Assembly: GCA_015064195.1 (NCBI GenBank)
Contig: SVSO01000200.1
Location: 1 to 5,614 of the forward strand
Length of the DNA stretch: 5,614 nucleotides
DNA from: Oscillospiraceae bacterium
GTDB taxonomy: Bacteria; Bacillota_A; Clostridia; Oscillospirales; CAG-272
Direction of reading: 5' to 3'
The position numbers and the translations under genes were made by a program. Below are positions 1 through 4,808 of this stretch, piece after piece (position 1 is the first letter of the stretch; each line of letters opens with the position of its first letter). The notes below the pieces were generated by a model. That model saw nothing but the letters and a program-made list of their open reading frames with translations. It was not told the origin of the DNA and ran no database searches.

Positions 1-118
1 GGGGCTTTCCACCCCGATTCACACATGAAATTCGAGGTCGGTACGCGATTCGCCGCTTCTGTTTCATTTTTTGTCGTTGAATCGCAAATTCTAATACTGG
101 AACCTAAATTTTCGAGGT
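1..118. other. Non-homologous flank before truncated aminotransferase
   Basis: This stretch contains no gene I can recognise. It looks more AT-rich than the rest of the window in its second half. It should encode the N-terminal part of the aminotransferase that follows, but none of the three forward frames shows anything resembling that domain, and the gene's own frame has a TAA stop at 92-94. Small repeats are visible: GCGATTC at 45-51 is inverted as GAATCGC at 79-85, and TTCGAGGT occurs at 31-38 and again at 111-118, right at the junction. It could be the edge of an inserted or rearranged segment, or a chimeric assembly end. I see no transposase, tRNA or long terminal repeat to decide. Confidence 0.5.
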
Positions 119-1054
119 TTCCTAAAGAAGGAAAACGGCATCGAATGCGATCCGGACAAGAATCTTATCGTCACCGCCGGTGCAACGCAGGCACTGATGC
201 TGGCCATGGTCACACTGGTGAATCCCGGCGATGAGGTGATTTTGCAAGGCCCCAACTGGCCGGATTACATGGGGCAGATCGACATGGTGAACGCCAAGGC
301 GGTGTTTGCCAAGGTGGACGAATCCTGCGACTTCAAGATGACGGCGGACAAAATCGAGCCGCTGATCACTGACAAAACCAAGCTTATTATCATCAATTCC
401 CCCTCCAATCCCACCGGCGGCGTGCTGGATTATGAGGATCTTCTGGGCATCGCTGAGCTGGTGAAAAAGTACAAGCTGTTCGTCATCTCCGACGAGCCTT
501 ACGAAAAGCTGGTGTATGACGGCTTTTCGCAAAAGAGTCTCGCATCCATCCCCGGTCTTCAGGATTATGTGTTGACCATCAACAGTCTCTCCAAAACTTT
601 CGCCATGACCGGCTTCCGCGTGGGCTACATCTGCGCAAACGAAACGATCATGGCAAATCTGGTGAAGCTTCACGAGAATATGATCGCCAGCGTGCCCGAA
701 CCCATGCAGCTGGCGGCAGTAGAAGCGATTTACCACGGCGAGGCGGATGTCAGAGAGATGGTGGAGTATTACGACCGAAGCCGCCACCTCATCGTGGACG
801 GCCTCGACCGCATCAAGGGTTTCTCCTGCCACAAGCCGAAGGGGGCATTCTATGTCTTCCCGAACATCACGGCGTTCGGAATGTCATCCACCGAAACAGC
901 GGAGTACATTCTCGAAAAGACCCACGTTGTCACATCCCCCGGCAGTGCCTTCGGGCCGCTTGGTGAAGGCTATATCCGCATCTGTTATGCATCAAAATAC
1001 GAGCAGATCAAGGAAGCACTGGCGCGGATGGAAGCCGCATTCGGAACAAAATAA
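119..1054 (+). CDS. PLP-dependent aminotransferase, class I/II, N-terminally truncated
   Basis: Fold type I aminotransferase of the aspartate/aromatic group (AspB-like), transferring an amino group between an amino acid and a 2-oxo acid through pyridoxal phosphate in the cytoplasm; the substrate cannot be read from sequence. Numbering codons from 119, family-like sequence starts at once with LKKENG. VTAGATQAL follows (cofactor phosphate region), then NSPSNPTGG near residue 97 (Asn contacting PLP), SDEPYEKL (Asp125, Tyr128), the Schiff-base lysine Lys159 in SLSKTFAMTGFRVGY, and the substrate-carboxylate arginine Arg287 in YIRICYAS. About 311 residues remain; the family usually has about 390-400, so some 80-90 N-terminal residues are missing. 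The first ATG in frame (197) lies inside the conserved core and has no ribosome binding site, so it is not a credible start. The catalytic core is intact but the N-terminal arm, which closes the active site, is absent: a broken gene or an assembly break. It converges on the fusion gene, with a shared terminator. Confidence 0.85.
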   Translation, partial: FLKKENGIECDPDKNLIVTAGATQALMLAMVTLVNPGDEVILQGPNWPDYMGQIDMVNAKAVFAKVDESCDFKMTADKIEPLITDKTKLIIINSPSNPTGGVLDYEDLLGIAELVKKYKLFVISDEPYEKLVYDGFSQKSLASIPGLQDYVLTINSLSKTFAMTGFRVGYICANETIMANLVKLHENMIASVPEPMQLAAVEAIYHGEADVREMVEYYDRSRHLIVDGLDRIKGFSCHKPKGAFYVFPNITAFGMSSTETAEYILEKTHVVTSPGSAFGPLGEGYIRICYASKYEQIKEALARMEAAFGTK

Positions 1055-1057
1055 AAC

Positions 1058-1087
1058 AAAGCTGACGCACCGAAATGCGTCAGCTTT
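1058..1087. terminator. Bidirectional intrinsic terminator between convergent genes
   Basis: A perfect 12-bp stem, AAAGCTGACGCA (1058-1069) pairing with TGCGTCAGCTTT (1076-1087), encloses a 6-base loop CCGAAA. It lies in the 37-bp gap between the aminotransferase stop (1052-1054) and the stop of the leftward fusion gene (1092-1094). Read leftward, the hairpin is followed by a good T-rich tail (GTTTTATTTTG). Read rightward, the tail is weaker (TTCCTTT). It therefore probably ends both transcripts, with the leftward operon served better. Confidence 0.88.
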
Positions 1088-1091
1088 TCCT

Positions 1092-3062
1092 TTACTGTAC
1101 CTGCTCCGCCATCCACAGAACGGAGTAGCGATCCTTGAAATCCTTGGCGTAACGGAGGGCATCCGCACGCTTTTCTTCCGAATATTCGGCGAAATATTCC
1201 GCCATATCAAGCCCCACCGAATCAAGCATGGCCAGAACCTCATCCGGCGTCGGCGATTCGGCTAAAAGTGCGCGGATTTTGTCCCATTTTTCACGGTAAA
1301 CGGGCAGCTTATCCTCGTAGATCCACCCCAACTTCTCCTGCAGGGCGATCACGCTGTCGGCGGCTTTTCCGTAGATGCGGCGGATGTTCGCTTCCCACTC
1401 TGCATGATCGAAGGGCTTCGCTTCCGGCATATCGATGGCAAGCAGCGACTGACGGATCTTCGCCGTCTCCACGGTGGAGTAGGCCACATCCACGCCGTGG
1501 CAGAAATAGGGCTCATCCCGCAGCAGTCCCGTCACCTCAAAATAGTGGGAGAGATGATGCTCACTGCCGGAGCCGGGACGGGAATTGCCCATATACGCCA
1601 TGGCGACACCGATGATGACCAGCGCCCGCATCAGCTCGGCCACGCTTGCCTCATCCCGGGAGACGATGGCCGCGCCTTTGCCGGCTACACTTTTCACCGT
1701 ATCGAAGGTGAGCTTGTAGATGAAATCGCAGAACGGCTCGCCGTTTACAAGATGCCCCAGCCGCCAGTCGTTGAGGCAGCTGTATTTGCCGATGATGTCG
1801 CCGTAGCCCGCCCGGAGCATTTCCATGGGCGCATCCCGAAGCACCTCCGTGTCGGCGATAATGGCCGTGGGAACGTGCGCGGTGGGGGTGACTTTCATAT
1901 TGTCAAGCAGCATAGCCGCGCCTTTGGATGCGTAGCCGTCCATGGACGGTGCGGTGGCCACGATGAAATAGGGCAGAGAATGGGCATGGCTCACATATTT
2001 GCACAGATCGTTGATGACGCCCGAGCCGACACCGATGACGAGATCGGTGGTTTCGGTGATCTGCGCCTCGATCCGGGCAACGCTCTCCTCGTTTGGTACA
2101 ACGAAGGATGATCCGTCGAAGGTGATCCGCGCCCCGATCTTATCCGAAAGCAGGGCATCCACCTTGTCGCCGCAGACACGGCGGGTATTGTCATCGCACA
2201 CCAGCAGGATGTTCCGATAATCGGCGCACATGGCGGGAAGCTCGTTTGTCGCGCCGTGACGGATGACCACCTTTTCGATGGTGCAGGTGTGTGTCACACC
2301 GCAGGCACAGTCGGATTTCGTGCCGAGAAGTCCCGCGATGTCCGGCACAGATTCGTCCAGCCACGGTGCGAGGATTTCATCAAGCCGGGTGTAATCATCG
2401 GTGCAGAGGAAGCGGAAATCGGAACGGTAGACCGATTCATCGTTGCCGCCAAGACCATAATCGTCGCCCACGTAGATCACATCGCTGTGGGAAAGGCCAT
2501 TCTCCCGGCAGTAGCGGTCGAGGGCGTAATATTTATCGAAGGGCTTCGGCGCCATATCGAAGGAGGACGAGCCGCCGACGAATACATTGTAATCGGGGAA
2601 CAGCGCGCAGACCTCCCCGTAGAAGGCGCGGCGCTTCTTGCGGTCGGGATCAAAGGCCAGCTTGTCCGCCTGCACCGCCTTTGTGCCGAGGATGGGGAAG
2701 GTGATGCAGCCGGAGTCGTGGTATTCCACATTGTCGCCGGCGAACTCAGTGAAGCCGTATTTTTCCCGGAGAAGCGTGACTTTTTTCTCGATGGCAGCTT
2801 TGTCGGCGCAGGGGCACACATCGTCGCGCACCATGGTGAGCGCGCCGTTTTCATAGCGCGCGTACTGCATTCCGTAGTTGCCGATCACATCCATGGGAAA
2901 TCCGCCCATCTGCTTGTGGATGCGCATACAAGCCCCTGCGCCCACCATGATAAGCGTGTATTTTTCCGCCAGCTTTTCGAGAATGGCACGGTTTTTGTCA
3001 TCCAGCGGCGTTTTGTGCTGGGTCAGCGTGCCGTCAAGATCAAATGCAAATACCTTCGCCAT
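1092..3062 (-). CDS. HAD phosphatase (phosphomannomutase-like) fused to sn-glycerol-1-phosphate dehydrogenase (AraM/EgsA-like)
   Basis: This 656-residue protein has two enzyme domains. Residues 1-236 are a HAD-IIB domain most like eukaryotic-type phosphomannomutase: motif I FDLDGTLT (Asp8, Asp10), GGSSSFDMAPKPFDK (Lys177) and the metal-binding GDDYGLGGND (Asp200, Asp208). The motif II Ser/Thr seems replaced by Gly (VGAGAC, 40-45), and the arginines that bind sugar phosphate in true phosphomannomutases are not apparent, so the substrate may differ. Residues 250-656 match AraM/EgsA G1PDH of the iron-alcohol-dehydrogenase/dehydroquinate-synthase superfamily: CACGVTH (252-258), NAD-binding GVGSGVIND (344-352), ATAPSMDGYAS (369-379), and probable Zn/Ni ligands Asp422 (GYGDIIGK), a His in EHHLSH (501-506) and His522 (CHGVDV). 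That domain interconverts sn-glycerol-1-phosphate and dihydroxyacetone phosphate with NAD(H). The ATG overlaps the upstream GDPD stop (TGATG) and has AAAGGAG at 3071-3077, 8 nt away, so the two are co-transcribed and probably translationally coupled. No signal peptide; cytoplasmic. Domain families are clear; the reaction of the HAD part is unknown. Confidence 0.88.
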   Translation of the reverse strand: MAKVFAFDLDGTLTQHKTPLDDKNRAILEKLAEKYTLIMVGAGACMRIHKQMGGFPMDVIGNYGMQYARYENGALTMVRDDVCPCADKAAIEKKVTLLREKYGFTEFAGDNVEYHDSGCITFPILGTKAVQADKLAFDPDRKKRRAFYGEVCALFPDYNVFVGGSSSFDMAPKPFDKYYALDRYCRENGLSHSDVIYVGDDYGLGGNDESVYRSDFRFLCTDDYTRLDEILAPWLDESVPDIAGLLGTKSDCACGVTHTCTIEKVVIRHGATNELPAMCADYRNILLVCDDNTRRVCGDKVDALLSDKIGARITFDGSSFVVPNEESVARIEAQITETTDLVIGVGSGVINDLCKYVSHAHSLPYFIVATAPSMDGYASKGAAMLLDNMKVTPTAHVPTAIIADTEVLRDAPMEMLRAGYGDIIGKYSCLNDWRLGHLVNGEPFCDFIYKLTFDTVKSVAGKGAAIVSRDEASVAELMRALVIIGVAMAYMGNSRPGSGSEHHLSHYFEVTGLLRDEPYFCHGVDVAYSTVETAKIRQSLLAIDMPEAKPFDHAEWEANIRRIYGKAADSVIALQEKLGWIYEDKLPVYREKWDKIRALLAESPTPDEVLAMLDSVGLDMAEYFAEYSEEKRADALRYAKDFKDRYSVLWMAEQVQ

Positions 3063-3865
3063 CAGTTCTGCTCCTTTCTGCGCAGTCCCACCCGCGCAAG
3101 CTCGCTCATCATGAACGCCGGCTCATTGGAGGTGATGAGTTTTGCTCCATAGCTTGCGGCAAGGGACATATCCTCGATGGTGCGGATGGACGCGCCCACC
3201 CACGGCTCAACACCGTCGGCGATGAGGGCATCGAAATCCGCCTTGGGATTGACCGGGCCTTCAAATGCGGGCGTGCCGTCGGGATTGTTGTACTTCCACA
3301 GGCAGGCACAATGAAGCTTTTCCGGACGGATCTCGCCGAGGATTCCATAGGGGTAGAAGCCATGGAGACGGAAGCGGCCGTCGTATTTTTCCTCGATATA
3401 GCGGAGCAGTGCGCCGTCGAAGCTGTTCACAAAGCTGCGCTCCCACAGGCCGTAGGAATCCACCGTGGCGATGATCGTATCCGCGCAGACCTTGGCAAAA
3501 TCGCCGAGATTTCGGATATAATCCTTGAATTCAAAGTTAAACTGCATCTTGCTATCCATCTGCACCGCCATCTCGCAGAATTCGGTGAGGGTGGGGATCT
3601 TCGTGCCGCGGAATTTCTCGCCACGCTTGATACCTGCGTCGGCCATGCGCACTTCTTCCAGCGTCATTTCGCTGATGGTGCCGGTTTTGTCAGTGGTGCG
3701 GTCCAGCGTGCCGTCGTGGATGATGACGATCTCGCCGTCCTTTGTCATGTGCAGATCCAGCTCGATCATGTCCGCGCCGATCTCATAGACGGAGCGGAAT
3801 GCGGGCATGGTGTTGTGGGGATACGCCGCGATATTGCCCTGATGGGCGGCAACTTCGATGTACAT
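3062..3865 (-). CDS. Glycerophosphodiester phosphodiesterase (GDPD, UgpQ-like)
   Basis: Metal-dependent hydrolase (TIM barrel) splitting glycerophosphodiesters into a glycerol phosphate and an alcohol. It has 267 residues, normal for bacterial cytoplasmic GDPDs, and no signal peptide or membrane segment. Visible motifs are catalytic His8, IELDLHMTKDG with metal ligands Glu35 and Asp37, catalytic His50 in VIIHDGTLDRTTD, metal ligand Glu112 in FNFEFKD with Lys114, and the C-terminal ITSNEP. Two family signatures are altered: HRG is HQG (Gln9) and PENT is PHNT (His17). The start at 3865 is chosen because AAGGAG (3872-3877) lies 6 nt upstream and the motifs begin at once; a reading extending to 4066 would cross the promoter and the start of the divergent regulator. 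It is the first gene of the operon, its TGA overlapping the ATG of the HAD-G1PDH gene by one base, which suggests that its product feeds that enzyme. The exact diester is not determinable. Confidence 0.9.
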   Translation of the reverse strand: MYIEVAAHQGNIAAYPHNTMPAFRSVYEIGADMIELDLHMTKDGEIVIIHDGTLDRTTDKTGTISEMTLEEVRMADAGIKRGEKFRGTKIPTLTEFCEMAVQMDSKMQFNFEFKDYIRNLGDFAKVCADTIIATVDSYGLWERSFVNSFDGALLRYIEEKYDGRFRLHGFYPYGILGEIRPEKLHCACLWKYNNPDGTPAFEGPVNPKADFDALIADGVEPWVGASIRTIEDMSLAASYGAKLITSNEPAFMMSELARVGLRRKEQN

Positions 3866-3879
3866 AATTTTCTCCTTTT

Positions 3880-3896
3880 CGGTCTTGACTTGACCG
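3880..3896. repeat. Short inverted repeat in GDPD leader, possible operator
   Basis: CGGTC (3880-3884) and GACCG (3892-3896) flank a 7-base centre, just upstream of the GDPD ribosome binding site (3872-3877) and inside its transcribed leader. Within it TTGAC occurs twice in tandem (3885-3894), and the second copy serves as the -35 of the rightward promoter. A repressor bound here could block both transcripts. The arms are only 5 bp, so this is weak evidence. Confidence 0.35.
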
Positions 3897-3919
3897 TTAT
3901 TTTGTGTTATCATTATACT
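3890..3919 (+). promoter_or_regulatory. Promoter of the DeoR-family regulator
   Basis: TTGACC (3890-3895) and TATACT (3914-3919) are separated by 18 bp, a good sigma-A-type match, placing the transcription start near 3926 and giving a leader of about 100 nt before the regulator's ATG at 4026. A second -10-like hexamer, TATAAA (3919-3924), is adjacent. The -10 overlaps that of the leftward GDPD promoter, so RNA polymerase can probably occupy only one at a time. Confidence 0.65.
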
Positions 3920-3940
3920 ATAAATGCGCAGAAAAAGCAA
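3912..3940 (-). promoter_or_regulatory. Promoter of the GDPD / HAD-G1PDH operon
   Basis: Reading leftward, TTGCTT (3940-3935), a 17-bp spacer and a perfect TATAAT (3917-3912) form a strong sigma-A-type promoter. Transcription should start near 3905, giving a leader of about 40 nt before the GDPD ATG at 3865. Both operon genes are expected on one transcript that runs to the hairpin at 1058-1087. Confidence 0.72.
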
Positions 3941-4014
3941 TAGCTGGCGGAAAACTTGGCACAGTTTCATTTTAAATGGGCAAAATGCGTCAGAATTCTG
4001 CTCATATGCGCAGA
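3924..4014. repeat. Three direct repeats ATGCG(T)CAGA, candidate DeoR operators
   Basis: ATGCGCAGA occurs at 3924-3932 and 4006-4014, and a version with one inserted T, ATGCGTCAGA, at 3985-3994. The first copy lies in the spacer of the leftward promoter and at the predicted start of the rightward transcript; the last adjoins the regulator's ribosome binding site. DeoR/GlpR-family repressors commonly bind repeated short sites spread over a promoter region, so these are plausible sites for the adjacent regulator. This assignment is inference from position. Confidence 0.45.
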
Positions 4015-4025
4015 TAGGAGACGTT

Positions 4026-4748
4026 ATGATAAAAAACAATCGGGATGAAGAGATCCTGCGGCTCATCGGAGCGGCGGGGTATATGACGATCGGCGCACTG
4101 GCGGAAAAGATCTACACCAGCCCGTCCACCGTCCGCCGAAGCCTTGCGAGACTGGAAGCGGAGGGACTCATCCGCCGCCGTCACGGAGGTGCGGAATCGG
4201 TGATGACACTGCGGCCACCCATTTTCGTCCGCCGACAGCACAATCAGCCGGAAAAGGCATCGGCGGCGGCCATGGCGGCACAGGCTGTCGTGCCGGACAG
4301 CACCATCTTCATCGACGAATCCACCACCGTGCAGTATATGATCCCCCATCTCGCCGGAAAAAGTGGGCTGACAGTCTACACAAACGGTGCGGATACGGCT
4401 CTGCGGCTGTCGGAGGTACGCATCCGCACGATCAGCACCGGCGGCGAGCTGTTTGCCGAATCCCAAGCCTATGTGGGCGCGGCGGCTGCCGAAACGGTAC
4501 GGCGGGTGTATTTCGACGCCATGTTTTTCTCCAGCGCCGGCTTCGACGAGGAGTTTGTCAGCGACTGGTCGGAATCGGAGACGGTGCTTCGCCGCATCGT
4601 CATGGAGCAGTCGAAAAAGCGGTATTTTGTCGCAGATCCGTCAAAACGGGGACAGCGATTCCCCCATATCGTCTGCCGAACCGCGGAGCTTGACGGCATT
4701 TTCTGCGAATCGGACACAATTTCCGCTCATTCTGACAGAACCCCTTGA
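4026..4748 (+). CDS. DeoR/GlpR-family transcriptional regulator
   Basis: A 240-residue DNA-binding repressor, close to the usual 250 for the family. An N-terminal winged helix-turn-helix spans about residues 8-56 (MTIGALAEKIYTSPSTVRRS recognition region, then the family hallmark RRHGGA at 51-56). A DeoRC sugar-phosphate sensor domain occupies about 90-230, with FIDESTTV (95-102), YTNG (118-121), STGGE (137-141), Asp164 and ADPSK (203-207). The usual DxGTT phosphate-binding motif reads DESTT, with Ser for Gly. The ATG at 4026 is chosen because AGGAG (4016-4020) lies 5 nt upstream and the family N-terminus follows; an in-frame ATG at 3924 falls on the promoter. It is divergent from the GDPD / HAD-G1PDH operon and probably controls it and itself. 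Members of the family sense phosphorylated sugars or glycerol 3-phosphate, so glycerol 1-phosphate or dihydroxyacetone phosphate is a reasonable guess for the ligand. Confidence 0.88.
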   Translation: MIKNNRDEEILRLIGAAGYMTIGALAEKIYTSPSTVRRSLARLEAEGLIRRRHGGAESVMTLRPPIFVRRQHNQPEKASAAAMAAQAVVPDSTIFIDESTTVQYMIPHLAGKSGLTVYTNGADTALRLSEVRIRTISTGGELFAESQAYVGAAAAETVRRVYFDAMFFSSAGFDEEFVSDWSESETVLRRIVMEQSKKRYFVADPSKRGQRFPHIVCRTAELDGIFCESDTISAHSDRTP

Positions 4749-4774
4749 CTTTTCGGACTGGAAAGTGGTATAAT
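4745..4774 (+). promoter_or_regulatory. Promoter of the marR-ABC transporter operon
   Basis: TTGACT (4745-4750) and a perfect TATAAT (4769-4774) are separated by 18 bp; TGG immediately before the -10 makes an extended -10. The predicted start is near 4781. The -35 overlaps the TGA stop (4746-4748) of the DeoR gene, and no terminator is visible between the two genes, so some read-through from the regulator is possible. Confidence 0.75.
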
Positions 4775-4781
4775 AATACTG

Positions 4782-4791
4782 TTATCGATAA
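4782..4791. promoter_or_regulatory. Perfect palindrome TTATCGATAA, candidate MarR operator
   Basis: A self-complementary 10-mer sits 7 bp after the -10 box, over the predicted transcription start and just before the ribosome binding site of marR. MarR dimers bind short AT-rich palindromes and commonly repress their own operon from this position. Symmetry ends after 10 bp, so the site is somewhat short. Confidence 0.5.
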
Positions 4792-4793
4792 GC

Positions 4794-4802
4794 AAAGGAG
4801 GG
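4794..4802 (+). promoter_or_regulatory. Strong ribosome binding site that implies an ATT start
   Basis: AAAGGAGGG is almost a perfect complement to the 16S rRNA 3' end. The next in-frame ATG (4830) and TTG (4827) are 24 or more bases from it, too far for normal initiation. The only in-frame start-like codon at proper spacing is ATT at 4809-4811, about 6-7 nt after the GGAGGG core. ATT is a rare bacterial start codon, best known from infC. Confidence 0.6.
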
Positions 4803-4808
4803 ATTCCC

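Noticed and set aside
1..118. Insertion sequence or intron end
   Set aside because: Only a 7-bp inverted repeat and an 8-bp direct repeat are present; no transposase, intron domain V-like hairpin or target duplication can be shown.
122..832. Long leftward open frame (236 codons) opposite the aminotransferase
   Set aside because: The forward frame carries all aminotransferase motifs; the reverse translation has no family resemblance and only reflects the codon bias of the opposite strand.
1404..2111. Rightward open frame (235 codons) inside the fusion gene
   Set aside because: Antisense shadow of the G1PDH domain; no ribosome binding site and a His- and Gly-rich composition with no recognisable domain.
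2256..3152. Rightward open frame (298 codons) opposite the HAD domain
   Set aside because: It spans the boundary between two clear leftward genes and reads as a mirror of their codons, with no motif of its own.
3044..3943. Rightward open frame (299 codons) opposite GDPD
   Set aside because: The leftward strand has the GDPD motifs, start and ribosome binding site; this frame also ends within the promoter region.
3924..4025. N-terminal extension of the DeoR regulator to the ATG at 3924
   Set aside because: That ATG lies at the predicted transcription start with no ribosome binding site; 4026 has AGGAG at 5 nt and matches the family N-terminus.
3866..4025. Riboswitch or attenuator in the regulator's leader
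   Set aside because: I looked for a strong hairpin with a T-tract or a known riboswitch core and found only short repeats, better explained as operators.
3866..4066. N-terminal extension of GDPD up to 4066
   Set aside because: It would cross the overlapping promoters and the start of the divergent regulator; the ATG at 3865 has an ideal ribosome binding site and family motifs begin immediately.
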